Shown in pieces: positions 9,008 to 18,617 of a stretch of DNA of 64,000 nucleotides; position 1 is the stretch's first letter, and each line of letters opens with the position of its first letter. Below the pieces are notes generated by a model, which saw only the letters and a program-made list of their open reading frames with translations, ran no database searches and was not told the DNA's origin. Source of the DNA: Bacteroidota bacterium (GTDB lineage: Bacteria > Bacteroidota > Ignavibacteria > Ignavibacteriales > Ignavibacteriaceae); the NCBI GenBank assembly GCA_022708025.1, contig JAKIZM010000005.1, positions 1 to 64,000 of the forward strand, read 5' to 3'. The position numbers and the translations under genes are program-made.

Positions 9008-10383
9008 TGAATATAGATTACTCTCAGGAAACGCCTCTTATAGCCGGAAGGTTGGACTTAGCTCAGATAGAAGAGCTGATTGCCCAGCCAATGGATACAA
9101 AACCCGATCGTAAATATTATATTGCGCTTTCGATATCTGTAACCGCGCTGCTTATCGGGGCAGTTTCTCTTGGTCTTACTTTCTATTATGGAATCGGGCT
9201 TTGGGGAAATAATCAGCCGGTTGGTTGGGCGTTTGAAATTGTTAACTTCGTTTTTTGGGTCGGTATCGGTCATGCCGGAACACTTATTTCTGCAATATTG
9301 TTTTTGTTAAGACAGAAGTGGCGTACCGGTATAGCCAGATTTGCTGAAGCGATGACGATTTTTGCTGTTATGTGTGCAGGCATTTTTCCTGCAATACATA
9401 CAGGCAGACCCTGGATGGATGGCTACTTACTGCCTTATCCGAATCAACATGGTTTATGGGTTAATTTTACATCTCCTTTGTTATGGGATGTTTTTGCTGT
9501 TACAACATATTTTACTGTATCTCTGGTTTTCTGGTATGTTGGTCTTATTCCTGATTTTGGCAGTATGAGAGATAGAACAACATCCAAGATTAAAAAAACT
9601 ATTTACTCAATATTCTCACTTGGATGGAGACACTCAAACAGACACTGGTCGCATTACGAAAAAGCTTATATGCTTTTAGCTGGATTTGCTACACCGCTGG
9701 TTTTATCAGTACATACCATTGTTAGCTTTGACTTTGCAGTTTCAATAATTCCCGGATGGCATACAACAATATTCCCTCCATACTTTGTGGCAGGTGCTAT
9801 CTTTTCAGGATTTGCAATGGTTGTTACGGTACTAATTTTTGTAAGAAAGATTTTTGATCTGCAGAATATTATTACTATTGATCATTTAGAGAAAATGAAT
9901 AAGGTAATTTTATCTACAGGTATGATGGTTGGCTATGCTTATTCAATGGAATTTTTTATTGCCTGGTACAGCGGAGTTCAGGCAGAATCATTCCTTTTCC
10001 TCAGCAGAGCATTTGGGCCGTATGCCTGGGCATATTGGATAATGGTAAGCTGTAATGTTCTAATTCCGCAGCTTTTCTGGTTCAGAAAAATCAGAAGGTC
10101 AATTCCACTTATGCTGATAATAGTAATATTCGTAAATGTTGGTATGTGGTTCGAAAGATTTGTAATTACCGTTACTTCATTAAATCGGGATTTTCTGCCA
10201 TCAAGCTGGGCTTATTTTACACCTACAATGTATGATATCGGATTACTGATCGGTAGTTTTGGTTTCTTCTTTACTCTTGTAATTTTATTTACAAAATCTT
10301 TACCGGTTGTATCAATCTCAGAAGTTAAAGCCGTAGCAGATGGCGCGCAGCCTACTCATCATGGAGGTGCTTATCATGAATAA
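9007..10383 (+). CDS. actC: ACIII subunit C, NrfD/PsrC-type quinol-binding membrane protein
   Basis: This 458-aa polytopic protein has about ten membrane helices and belongs to the NrfD/PsrC family. ActC and ActF are the two homologous membrane subunits of ACIII; ActC carries the menaquinol site. Characteristic stretches include [21 protein letters not shown] and the helix with [10 protein letters not shown]. The C-terminus is His-rich (THHGGAYHE). The start is GTG at 9007, overlapping the actB stop (TAGTG). The next gene begins 8 nt before its stop, so all Act genes are tightly coupled. Confidence 0.93.
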   Translation: MNIDYSQETPLIAGRLDLAQIEELIAQPMDTKPDRKYYIALSISVTALLIGAVSLGLTFYYGIGLWGNNQPVGWAFEIVNFVFWVGIGHAGTLISAILFLLRQKWRTGIARFAEAMTIFAVMCAGIFPAIHTGRPWMDGYLLPYPNQHGLWVNFTSPLLWDVFAVTTYFTVSLVFWYVGLIPDFGSMRDRTTSKIKKTIYSIFSLGWRHSNRHWSHYEKAYMLLAGFATPLVLSVHTIVSFDFAVSIIPGWHTTIFPPYFVAGAIFSGFAMVVTVLIFVRKIFDLQNIITIDHLEKMNKVILSTGMMVGYAYSMEFFIAWYSGVQAESFLFLSRAFGPYAWAYWIMVSCNVLIPQLFWFRKIRRSIPLMLIIVIFVNVGMWFERFVITVTSLNRDFLPSSWAYFTPTMYDIGLLIGSFGFFFTLVILFTKSLPVVSISEVKAVADGAQPTHHGGAYHE

Positions 10384-11542
10384 TGATAAAAATTTGTATT
10401 GTATTGCCGCAACATTTAATACTCCTGATGAAATTATCAATGCCGCAAAAAAAGTTTCAGGTGCAGGTTATACTCATTTTGATGTAAACACTCCTTATCC
10501 TGTTCACGGAATGGATGATGCAATGAAGTTGAAACCATCTAAACTTGGTTTTGTTACCCTTGTTATGGGTTTAGCTGGCGCATCCATTGCATTGCTTTTT
10601 ATGTACTGGAGTTTGTCTATTGATTATCCGTTAGTGATTGGCGGTAAACCATATTTTGCATTACCGGCTTTTATTCCGGTTACATTTGAAATGACAGTTT
10701 TGTTAGCTACAGTATCAACAGTAGTGGCAATGATTATGCTTTTCTTTCAGTTACCAAATAACAAGCATCCCTTGCATGATACTAAGTATATGAAGAGTGT
10801 ATCACACGATAAATATGGAATTCTTATTGAAACAAATGATGATAAGTTTGATGAAAAGGAAGTTGAAAATTTTCTTAAAAATCTGAAGCCACTAAATATT
10901 GAATATATATATTATCCGCCTGAAGAAACTTATTCGATATTTCAGCCGAAGTTTTTATTATTATTAGCTGGTATTGCTTTGGTTGTTTCAGGTGGTACAT
11001 ATTTTTCATTAAACAAACTGATGTTTATGACACCATTTAACTGGATGATGGATCAGGCTAAACTTATACCGCAGAAAGGCAGCGAGTTATTTGAAGATGG
11101 TTTTGGAATGAGAAAGCCTGTTACCGGAACAGTAGCAAGAGGATTTGTTCCTTATCCTTACAAAGGACAGGTTAATCCAACCGAAGTTTTAGCAAATCCT
11201 TTCCTGCCTACAAAAGAAAATATTGCTTTAGGAAAGGCAAAATATGATATCTATTGTTCACCTTGTCACGGTTACTTTGCTGATGGAGATAGCAGGTTAA
11301 GAGGACAGTTTCCAAATCCTCCAACATTGCATTCTCAGAGAGCGAGAGACTTTAGTGATGGTATGTTTTATCATATAATAACAAACGGTCAGAATATAAT
11401 GCCATCTTATGAATCTCAGATAACAAGGGATGAAAGATGGGCTATAGTTAATTATATAAGAGTATTACAACGTGCAAAAAATGCGAGTGATGCTGATTTA
11501 ACAGAAATGAATAAGGAGGCTGGTAGCAATGTCGCAAACTGA
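10376..11542 (+). CDS. actDE: ACIII ActD-ActE fusion: DUF3341 domain plus cytochrome c
   Basis: This 388-aa protein joins two subunits that are usually separate. Residues about 1-190 are ActD (DUF3341): a soluble start ([20 protein letters not shown]), two membrane helices, and a short domain. A third helix (about 195-215) then leads to a C-terminal monoheme cytochrome c with CSPCH near residue 300 and NIMPSY as the likely Met ligand, matching ActE. The ATG at 10376 is chosen because GGAGG at 10363-10367 is well placed, and the in-frame ATG at 10340 would lie deep inside actC. It overlaps actC by 8 nt and actF by 14 nt. Confidence 0.88.
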   Translation: MNNDKNLYCIAATFNTPDEIINAAKKVSGAGYTHFDVNTPYPVHGMDDAMKLKPSKLGFVTLVMGLAGASIALLFMYWSLSIDYPLVIGGKPYFALPAFIPVTFEMTVLLATVSTVVAMIMLFFQLPNNKHPLHDTKYMKSVSHDKYGILIETNDDKFDEKEVENFLKNLKPLNIEYIYYPPEETYSIFQPKFLLLLAGIALVVSGGTYFSLNKLMFMTPFNWMMDQAKLIPQKGSELFEDGFGMRKPVTGTVARGFVPYPYKGQVNPTEVLANPFLPTKENIALGKAKYDIYCSPCHGYFADGDSRLRGQFPNPPTLHSQRARDFSDGMFYHIITNGQNIMPSYESQITRDERWAIVNYIRVLQRAKNASDADLTEMNKEAGSNVAN

Positions 11543-12719
11543 TTTTCATTACCAGAAAAAAGAATTACCGGCGAATCTCACAAAATTCAGTCTTGTTGTT
11601 CTGGCTATTGGAGTGGTCCTTTCTTTAATTGCATTTTTTGTTGATAGAGAAAGAGCACTGTTTAGTTATTTAGTTACCTATATGATGATAGTAAGCATTG
11701 CCGTGGGATCATTATTTATTGTTGCACTTGAATATATTGCCGGTGCTGATTGGAGTACACCAATAAGAAGAATTCCGGAATTCTTTTCCAGACTTTTACC
11801 TTTATTGTTCATACTCGTAATTCCGCTTCTTGTGTTTAACCACGATCTGTTTCATTGGGCACACAAAGAAGCAGTTGCAGAAGATAAAATACTGCAGGGC
11901 AAAGCACCTTATCTTAATATTACTTTCTTTGTAATAAGGACGTTTGTATTTATCGGTCTTTGGTCATTATTCTATTGGGTGTTGATAAGAAATTCGCGTA
12001 AACAGGATACTACAAAGGATCAGAATCTTACAACAAAAAATATCAGATTATCAGCAATCTTTATTCTTGTGTTTGCAATAAGTATTACCTTTACCGCAAT
12101 TGATTTTATGATGAGCCTTGAGCCGCATTGGTTCTCAACAATTTACGGAGTTTATTTCTTCTCAGGAATAGTAGTAGCTGCATTAGCCGCGATAACACTT
12201 GCTGTTATAATGTTAAAAGAAAGAGGTTATTTTAGTCCGTGGATGACTGATGATCATTTATTCAGTCTTGGTGCTCTGATTTTTGCTTTTATAAATTTCT
12301 GGGCTTACATAGCTTTTTCACAGTATTTACTTATCTGGTATGCAGATCTTCCTGAAGAGACTTTTTGGTTCTTAACCCGATGGAATGGTAATTGGGCTTA
12401 TCTGTCAATTCTTTTAATTATTGTTCAGTTTTTAGTCCCGTATTTTGCTTTATTAACCCAGCCTTCAAAGAAAGACCCAAAGAGATTGAAGTTTATCTCA
12501 ATATGGCTTTTATTTGCTCATTTTATTGATTTGTTCTGGTTAATAATGCCGAATATGAATTCAATGAAAGATGGATATGTTTTTAGCTGGATTGATTTTG
12601 TATTTCCGATAGCCGGTGTTGGACTTATTATTTTAGTTTTTATTATTAGTTATAAAAAAGATAATTTATTACCAATTGGTGATCCAAAACTAAAAAGAGG
12701 AATGGATTTTCATCTCTAA
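11529..12719 (+). CDS. actF: ACIII subunit F, quinol:cytochrome c oxidoreductase membrane subunit
   Basis: This 396-aa polytopic protein has about ten hydrophobic helices and is the second NrfD-like membrane subunit of ACIII. The early WSTPIRRIPEFFSRLLPLLF block and the HDLFHWAHKEAV loop near residue 115 are typical of ActF. It is reported to be paralogous to ActC and to form part of a proton path without its own quinol site; that is family knowledge. The start lies within the end of the ActDE gene, with AAGGAGG at 11514-11520 as ribosome site. Confidence 0.92.
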   Translation: MSQTDFHYQKKELPANLTKFSLVVLAIGVVLSLIAFFVDRERALFSYLVTYMMIVSIAVGSLFIVALEYIAGADWSTPIRRIPEFFSRLLPLLFILVIPLLVFNHDLFHWAHKEAVAEDKILQGKAPYLNITFFVIRTFVFIGLWSLFYWVLIRNSRKQDTTKDQNLTTKNIRLSAIFILVFAISITFTAIDFMMSLEPHWFSTIYGVYFFSGIVVAALAAITLAVIMLKERGYFSPWMTDDHLFSLGALIFAFINFWAYIAFSQYLLIWYADLPEETFWFLTRWNGNWAYLSILLIIVQFLVPYFALLTQPSKKDPKRLKFISIWLLFAHFIDLFWLIMPNMNSMKDGYVFSWIDFVFPIAGVGLIILVFIISYKKDNLLPIGDPKLKRGMDFHL

Positions 12720-12744
12720 TATTAATTGAGATTCAAGGTTTTAT

Positions 12745-13677
12745 ATGAAAGAAGTTGTAAAAGAAATGACAAAAAGAACCGAGCAGGCATTTGTTAATCC
12801 AGGTGCCCGTTTTGGTTTACTTTATATTTATGTTCTGATAATAGGACTAATAATAGGTTTGTATTATATAAGTAATCTTGAAAATATTTCAAGACAATCA
12901 GTGCCTGCGGTGTTGCCGGATACAACAGCTGCGGTAACCGATCTGACTGTAAAAAAGGCAGTTAGTGTTCCGCCTGTTGTTTTAAGTGAAATATCTAAAC
13001 CAACACCAAATCTTATAGCCGAAGGTGAAAAAGTATATAAAACAAACTGTGCATCTTGTCACGGTGATAATGGAGCAGGAGATGGACCGGCATCTGCAGG
13101 ATTGAATCCGCCGCCAAGAGATTTTCTTGTAAAAGAAAACTGGAAAAACGGTACAAAACTTTCTGAGATCTATAAAACTTTGCAGGAAGGTTTGCCACCC
13201 AGCGCTATGATTGCTTACGATTTTCTTTTACCTGAACAAAAATTTGCAGTTGCTCATTACATCAGACAAACTTTTATACCTGGCGCTGAAACCGATACAG
13301 AAGATGATTTAAAAGCTCTTGATTTAACTTATAATTTATCTGCTGGAGTTCAATTAGCTGCACAAATACCTGTTAGCAGTGCAAGTATTCTTATTGAGAA
13401 TGAAAATCAAAAAAAGATTGAGAATATTAATAAGCTGACAGAAAAAATAAACTCCCTAAGCAGTGAAGCCGGATATAGTATTTTTAATGAAGTAGTTAAG
13501 AATGAGAATACAGCCTTAACTTTTCTGACAATTAATAATGAATGGAAAAAGAGCGAAGACTCGTTTATAAATCTATTGGTAAACAATGTTAATCAGAACG
13601 GTTTTAACGGAGCGATATATAATCTGAGTTCTAATGAATGGAATGTATTGTATAATTTTTTGAATAAATTGATTTGA
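12745..13677 (+). CDS. Membrane-anchored monoheme cytochrome c of the Act/oxidase cluster
   Basis: This 310-aa protein has an N-terminal membrane anchor (residues about 23-43), a Pro/Val-rich linker, and a cytochrome c domain with CASCH near residue 97 and DGPASAGLNPPPRDF after it. The C-terminal 110 residues are a non-heme region rich in Asn, Glu and Lys, with no recognisable domain. Its place between actF and the oxidase genes suggests it carries electrons from ACIII to the CuA site, or is itself an ACIII cytochrome subunit. Sequence alone does not decide between the two. Confidence 0.85.
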   Translation: MKEVVKEMTKRTEQAFVNPGARFGLLYIYVLIIGLIIGLYYISNLENISRQSVPAVLPDTTAAVTDLTVKKAVSVPPVVLSEISKPTPNLIAEGEKVYKTNCASCHGDNGAGDGPASAGLNPPPRDFLVKENWKNGTKLSEIYKTLQEGLPPSAMIAYDFLLPEQKFAVAHYIRQTFIPGAETDTEDDLKALDLTYNLSAGVQLAAQIPVSSASILIENENQKKIENINKLTEKINSLSSEAGYSIFNEVVKNENTALTFLTINNEWKKSEDSFINLLVNNVNQNGFNGAIYNLSSNEWNVLYNFLNKLI

Positions 13678-13688
13678 TCTTTTATAAA

Positions 13689-14480
13689 ATGAAACTGTTT
13701 CTTACAATATTCTTAATGATACTCTTATCATTATCAGGTCATTCAAACAATAAGAGTATAGAAGTTGGTATAGATGAGCAATTAGGTAAGTACCTTCCCC
13801 TTGATAAAACATTTATTGATGAAGATGGAAAACCGGTTATTCTAAAAGACCTTTTTACAAAACCGACAATCCTTTCATTTGTTTATTATAATTGTCCTGG
13901 TATTTGCAGTCCCTTGTTAATGGAACTTTCAGATATTATTGGTAAATCTGATCTTGTTGCCGGAGTGGACTATAATGTTGTATCAATAAGTATGGATCAG
14001 TTGGAAACTTCAAAAGATGCTGCTGAAAGAAAAGCAACATTTTATAAAGCTATAAATAAAAATATTCCGCCTGAAAGCTGGAAATTCCTGACCGGAGATA
14101 GTGCAACAATTAAAGAGGTTACTGATGCGGCTGGATTTTATTTTAAAAGACAGGGGAAAGAATTTCTGCATACAGGTGCATTCATATTTGTAGATAATAA
14201 AGGGAAAATTTGCCGTTATTTATTTCCGAGTTTTTCTGAAAGAAGCGGTTTTGGAATATTGCCTTTTGATTTTAAAATGGCAGTAACTGAAACAGCAGAA
14301 GGTAATGTTACTCCGACAATTGCCAAAGTTTTGCAGTTCTGTTTCAGTTATAGTCCTGAAGGACAAACTTATGTTCTTAATTTTACAAGAATATTTGGTA
14401 TAGGGATTTTATTCTTAATCGGAGTATTTGTAGTATTTTTAAAATTTAAACCAAAAAAAGATGATACTAAAACGAGGTAG
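13689..14480 (+). CDS. SCO1/SenC-type copper chaperone
   Basis: This protein of about 263 aa has an N-terminal signal peptide (MKLFLTIFLMILLSLSG), a thioredoxin-fold SCO domain and a C-terminal membrane helix (about 238-257). The copper ligands are visible: CPGIC gives Cys 69 and Cys 73, and FLHTGAF gives His 161. SCO proteins deliver copper to, or reduce, the CuA centre of oxidase subunit II. The gene lies directly before subunit I, which fits. The ATG at 13689 is preferred; a TTG at 13674, overlapping the previous stop, is also possible. Neither has a strong ribosome site. Confidence 0.9.
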   Translation: MKLFLTIFLMILLSLSGHSNNKSIEVGIDEQLGKYLPLDKTFIDEDGKPVILKDLFTKPTILSFVYYNCPGICSPLLMELSDIIGKSDLVAGVDYNVVSISMDQLETSKDAAERKATFYKAINKNIPPESWKFLTGDSATIKEVTDAAGFYFKRQGKEFLHTGAFIFVDNKGKICRYLFPSFSERSGFGILPFDFKMAVTETAEGNVTPTIAKVLQFCFSYSPEGQTYVLNFTRIFGIGILFLIGVFVVFLKFKPKKDDTKTR

Positions 14481-14488
14481 TTATTTAG

Positions 14489-16150
14489 ATGAATGAAACA
14501 ATAACAGTTCCGACAAACGGTAAACATCCAAGCTATCTGGAATATAAGGGAAAGTATAAAGGTTTTCTTGGCTGGGTACTTTCCACCGACCATAAAAGAA
14601 TTGGAATATTATATTTGGTTTCTATACTTTCTTTTTTCCTTGTCGGTGCAACATTCGGGTTCCTATTAAGATTGGAATTGATTGCGCCGGGCAGAACGAT
14701 AATGGATCCGCAGACTTACAATTCTTTTTTTACTCTTCATGGAGTAATAATGGTATTCTTGTTTGTAATACCTGCGATTCCAGCAATCTTCGGTAATTTC
14801 TTTCTTCCAATACTTATTGGTGCAAGAGATGTATCTTTTCCCAGACTAAATTTGTTGTCCTGGTATCTATATATCATCGGCGGATTGCTTGCAATAATTT
14901 CTATAATTGCTCCCGGCGGTGCTGCGGATACCGGCTGGACATTTTATATTCCTTACAGTGTCAGAACTGGAACGAATGTAATATATGCATTGTTTGCAGC
15001 TTTTGTTTTGGGTTTCTCTTCCATATTAACTGGTATTAATTTCGTTACTACAGTTCATCGTTTAAGAGCGCCGGGTATGACCTGGTTTAAAACACCCTTA
15101 TCTGTCTGGTCAATATATTCAACTGCGTGGGTACAGGTATTGGTAACACCAATTATTGGAATTACATTACTTTTGGTTGTAATAGAAAGAACATTTAGTG
15201 TTGGATTATTTGATCCTGCATTGGGCGGTGATCCTGTTTTATTTCAACATCTGTTCTGGATTTACTCACATCCTGCTGTTTATATAATGATCTTACCGGC
15301 TATGGGTATTGTATCTGAAATAATTCCTGTATTTGCAAGAAGAACAATTTTTGGGTACAAGTTTATTGCATTATCAAGTGTGGCTATTGCATTCTTTGGT
15401 TCATTAGTCTGGGCACATCATATGTTTACTGCCGGAATGAGTAATACCGGACAATTTATTTTTTCTCTTTTAACGATGATAGTTTCTATCCCTAGTGCAA
15501 TAAAAGTTTTTAACTGGACTGCAACACTCTATAAAGGTTCAATTGAATTAGCTCCGCCATTACTATACGTTCTTGCGTTTATATTTCAGTTTGCAATTGG
15601 CGGATTAACAGGAGTGATGCTGGGTATTTTGTCGATTGATATAATGGTTCATGATACTTCATTTGTAGTTGCCCATTTTCATTATGTTATGTTTGGCGGA
15701 ACAGGCTTTGGAATCTTTGCAGCATTGCATTATTGGCTGCCGAAAATGTTTGGTAGAATGTATAATATTAAAGTTGCCAAAAGTACTTTCTGGCTTGTGT
15801 TTGTAGGATTTAATCTTCTTTATTTCCCGATGTTTATTATGGGATGGTTAGGAATGCCAAGAAGATATTATGATTATTTACCAGAATTCCATATCTATCA
15901 TTTGCTATCAACCATTGGCTCCTGGATACTGATATTAGGAATACTAATTATGTTTACCAATTTTATTGTTGCCTTGATACGCGGTAAAAAAATTACTGAA
16001 AAGAATATCTGGGGCGGTGAAACTTTAGAGTGGACAATTGATACTCCGCCTATTCATGAGAACTTTTTGGAAATTCCAACAGTGCATGAAGCACCTTACG
16101 AATACAAACAAAACGAAACTGATATTAGACAATTTCAGGAGGTTAAGTGA
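14489..16150 (+). CDS. ctaD: Cytochrome c oxidase subunit I, A2-type
   Basis: This 553-aa catalytic subunit of an aa3-type oxidase has about 12 helices. The CuB/heme ligands are present: HP..VY at 261-265, HH in WAHHMF, and the paired His in VVAHFHYVMFGG. The D-channel Asp and Asn are kept (ARDVSFPRLN) and the K-channel Lys is in IPSAIKVFNW. The helix VI glutamate of A1 oxidases is absent. The motif reads YSHPAVY (259-265), the signature of the A2 subfamily, in which Tyr-Ser replaces that Glu. It reduces O2 to water and pumps protons. It precedes subunit III with a 4-nt overlap. Confidence 0.96.
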   Translation: MNETITVPTNGKHPSYLEYKGKYKGFLGWVLSTDHKRIGILYLVSILSFFLVGATFGFLLRLELIAPGRTIMDPQTYNSFFTLHGVIMVFLFVIPAIPAIFGNFFLPILIGARDVSFPRLNLLSWYLYIIGGLLAIISIIAPGGAADTGWTFYIPYSVRTGTNVIYALFAAFVLGFSSILTGINFVTTVHRLRAPGMTWFKTPLSVWSIYSTAWVQVLVTPIIGITLLLVVIERTFSVGLFDPALGGDPVLFQHLFWIYSHPAVYIMILPAMGIVSEIIPVFARRTIFGYKFIALSSVAIAFFGSLVWAHHMFTAGMSNTGQFIFSLLTMIVSIPSAIKVFNWTATLYKGSIELAPPLLYVLAFIFQFAIGGLTGVMLGILSIDIMVHDTSFVVAHFHYVMFGGTGFGIFAALHYWLPKMFGRMYNIKVAKSTFWLVFVGFNLLYFPMFIMGWLGMPRRYYDYLPEFHIYHLLSTIGSWILILGILIMFTNFIVALIRGKKITEKNIWGGETLEWTIDTPPIHENFLEIPTVHEAPYEYKQNETDIRQFQEVK

Positions 16151-16767
16151 GTACTCAAGAACATACGGTAACTCACATCCATCGTGATGATATTGGTGCA
16201 CGAATGGGAATGTGGCTGTTCCTTTTTACAGAACTATTGCTGTTCGGAGGTATGTTTATTCTTTATTCCATTTACAGATATACATATCCGGATGCATTTC
16301 ATCTTGCAGCAAAAGATCTTAACACTATAATAGGAACTTTTAATACAGCAATTTTGCTTACAAGTTCACTTACTATGGCATTGTCAATTGCTGCAATTCA
16401 GAGAGATCGTAAATCTCTTTCGATCTTTTTGCAGTTTATTACTATCCTGCTTGCACTTGGATTTATGGTAAACAAATATTTTGAATGGTCAGCAAAGTTT
16501 AGTCATGGTATCTATCCCGGTTCAGAGGTATTATTAGCAAAACCTTCCGGTGAGATTGTATTTTATGGATTGTATTATGTTATGACTGGTCTGCACGGAC
16601 TTCACGTTATTATTGGAATGGTTTTGATTGCAATTATGATGAGATTTACTTATAAAGGAATAATTAAAGCTGATAGCTATGTTAAATTAGAAACGGTCGG
16701 ATTATACTGGCACCTTGTTGATATAATCTGGATTTTCTTATTCCCGTTATTTTATCTGATAACATAA
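16147..16767 (+). CDS. ctaE: Cytochrome c oxidase subunit III
   Basis: This 206-aa protein with five to six membrane helices matches the short bacterial subunit III. The GLHGLHVIIGM helix, the WHLVDIIWIFLFPLFYL C-terminal helix and the NTAILLTSSLTMA helix are all family hallmarks. The subunit stabilises the catalytic core and proton uptake. The GTG start at 16147 overlaps the ctaD stop (GTGA). Confidence 0.95.
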   Translation: MSTQEHTVTHIHRDDIGARMGMWLFLFTELLLFGGMFILYSIYRYTYPDAFHLAAKDLNTIIGTFNTAILLTSSLTMALSIAAIQRDRKSLSIFLQFITILLALGFMVNKYFEWSAKFSHGIYPGSEVLLAKPSGEIVFYGLYYVMTGLHGLHVIIGMVLIAIMMRFTYKGIIKADSYVKLETVGLYWHLVDIIWIFLFPLFYLIT

Positions 16768-16785
16768 GATCAAATAGGAAATTTT

Positions 16786-17091
16786 ATGGAAAAAAATCAA
16801 GAAAAACATTTAGATAATTCGCACAGTTATGGTAATTATATTCTGGTATGGCTTGCTTTGATGGCTTTAACCGCAGTTACGGTAGCTGTTGCAGGTATTA
16901 ACCTTGGTGGATTAACAGTAGCAACTGCATTGATTATCGCATCTGTAAAAGGTTATCTGGTATTGACAATCTTTATGCATTTAAAAAGTGAAAGCAAAAC
17001 ATTCAGAGTGTTTGTTAGTGTAGCTCTGATTTTTCTTATAGTGTCTTTTATTTTATTATTTTCTGATTATTCTTTTATCGCAAGGAATTAA
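16786..17091 (+). CDS. ctaF: Cytochrome c oxidase subunit IV (prokaryotic type)
   Basis: This 101-aa protein has three membrane helices and the short layout of the prokaryotic COX subunit IV family. Conserved parts are YILVWLALMALTAVTVAVAG, then ASVKGYLVLTIFMHLKSE, where the VKGxLVxxxFMHLK pattern is diagnostic. It is a small structural subunit. It sits between subunits III and II. Confidence 0.92.
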   Translation: MEKNQEKHLDNSHSYGNYILVWLALMALTAVTVAVAGINLGGLTVATALIIASVKGYLVLTIFMHLKSESKTFRVFVSVALIFLIVSFILLFSDYSFIARN

Positions 17092-17093
17092 AT

Positions 17094-17717
17094 ATGTTTA
17101 ATGGTGCATCCAATTTTTCTCACGATGTAGATTCTCTTTTTCTCTTTACATTAATTGTTTCGGTATTCTTTCTTGTACTTATAACAGGATTGATGATTTA
17201 TTTTGTAATAAAATACAATCGGAAAAGAAATCCAAAAGCAACTAATTTTCACGGTAGTACTAAACTTGAGATAACCTGGACACTCATTCCTACAATACTT
17301 GTATTGATAATGTTCTGGTGGGGCTGGAAAGGTTATTCAAAAATGTCTGACATTCCGGAAAATGCTATGACCATTGATGTAACAGCACAAATGTGGAGCT
17401 GGAGTTTTAAATATGCAAATGGAAAAGTTTCTGATTCATTGTATGTGCCTGTAGATAAACCGATTGTTCTGAATTTACAATCTATGGATGTTGTTCATGC
17501 ATTTTATATTCCTGCATTCAGAATTAAAAAAGATGTCTTTCCTAAACAAAACAGAGTTGTTTGGTTTGAGGCTGATGAAATTGGTGACTACGATATTGCC
17601 TGCGCTGAATACTGCGGGTTAAATCATTCGTATATGTATAACAAAATAAAAGTTGTTTCCGAAGATGACTTTAGTAATTGGCTCTATGGAAGTTTTGATA
17701 CTGAAACAACAAAATAA
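17094..17717 (+). CDS. ctaC: Cytochrome c oxidase subunit II (CuA)
   Basis: This 207-aa subunit has two N-terminal membrane helices and a periplasmic cupredoxin domain. The CuA ligands are complete: His in VVHAFYIPAFRIKKD, and CAEYCGLNHSYM supplies two Cys, Glu, His and Met. WSWSFKY is the aromatic patch for electron entry. There is no fused cytochrome c domain, so a separate cytochrome or ACIII must donate electrons; membrane cytochromes of this cluster are candidates. Subunit II being last in the oxidase gene set is unusual, since it is most often first. Confidence 0.95.
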   Translation: MFNGASNFSHDVDSLFLFTLIVSVFFLVLITGLMIYFVIKYNRKRNPKATNFHGSTKLEITWTLIPTILVLIMFWWGWKGYSKMSDIPENAMTIDVTAQMWSWSFKYANGKVSDSLYVPVDKPIVLNLQSMDVVHAFYIPAFRIKKDVFPKQNRVVWFEADEIGDYDIACAEYCGLNHSYMYNKIKVVSEDDFSNWLYGSFDTETTK

Positions 17718-17735
17718 ACCGTTATAAACTATTAA

Positions 17736-18599
17736 TTGCTTAATCAGATTAAAATAATTACCGAGCTTACTAAGCTTAGTATTACTATCTTCGTTACTGT
17801 TACAACTGCTTTCGGTTATATCGCTTATGCAGGTGTAATTAATTCGGCGATTATCCTTCCTACATTAGGTATTTTATTTTTAGCTTGTGGATCCGCTGCA
17901 ATAAATCATTATCAGGAACGAAATACAGATCGCTTGATGGATAGAACCAAATCAAGACCTATTCCTTCAGGTAAGATAAAAGCATCAACAGTGCTTTTTA
18001 TAGCTATCTTTCTTGCTGTCAGCGGATCAATTATGTTGTTTTTTGGCGGCGGTTTGCTTGCGTTGTTACTTGGGATTCTTAACTTGATTTGGTACAACGC
18101 TATTTATACACCATTAAAGAAAATTACTCCTTTTGCTATTATTCCCGGATCAATTGTTGGAGCATTACCACCAATGGTTGGATGGGTATCAGCAGGTGGA
18201 GATGTTTTTCATCCACAGATTTTATTAATTGCGATTTTTTTCTTTATCTGGCAAATACCGCATTTCTGGCTGCTTCTTTTACTTCTTGATAAAGATTATC
18301 AGAAAGCCGGTTTTCCTACTTTAACTCAGATTTTTAATCAGCAGCAATTAGGAAGGATAACTTTTGTCTGGATAATTGCCACAGCCATAACCGGTTTGCT
18401 TTTACCATTGTTTCAGATTTCTCATAATGGTTATATAAATTTAAGTTTATTACTCGCAGCAGTCTGGCTTAGTTATAAATCAATCAGTCTTACCAGAAGC
18501 ACTGTTGAAAGAACATCTTATAAATTTGCTTTTAAGAACATCAATTACTTTGCTCTATTTATTGTGTTAATGGTATCAATAGATAGACTTTTAGCTTAA
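17736..18599 (+). CDS. ctaB: Protoheme IX farnesyltransferase (heme O synthase)
   Basis: This 287-aa UbiA-family prenyltransferase converts heme B to heme O, the precursor of the oxidase heme A. The prenyl-diphosphate motif is NTDRLMDRTKSRP near residue 65, and the second motif lies in the LLLLDKDYQKAGFPTL loop. About nine membrane helices are predicted by eye. The start is TTG at 17736. Its place right after the oxidase subunits fits its role. No ctaA (heme A synthase) gene is seen in this window. Confidence 0.94.
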   Translation: MLNQIKIITELTKLSITIFVTVTTAFGYIAYAGVINSAIILPTLGILFLACGSAAINHYQERNTDRLMDRTKSRPIPSGKIKASTVLFIAIFLAVSGSIMLFFGGGLLALLLGILNLIWYNAIYTPLKKITPFAIIPGSIVGALPPMVGWVSAGGDVFHPQILLIAIFFFIWQIPHFWLLLLLLDKDYQKAGFPTLTQIFNQQQLGRITFVWIIATAITGLLLPLFQISHNGYINLSLLLAAVWLSYKSISLTRSTVERTSYKFAFKNINYFALFIVLMVSIDRLLA

Positions 18600-18617
18600 T
18601 CAAAAAAACAAATACAT

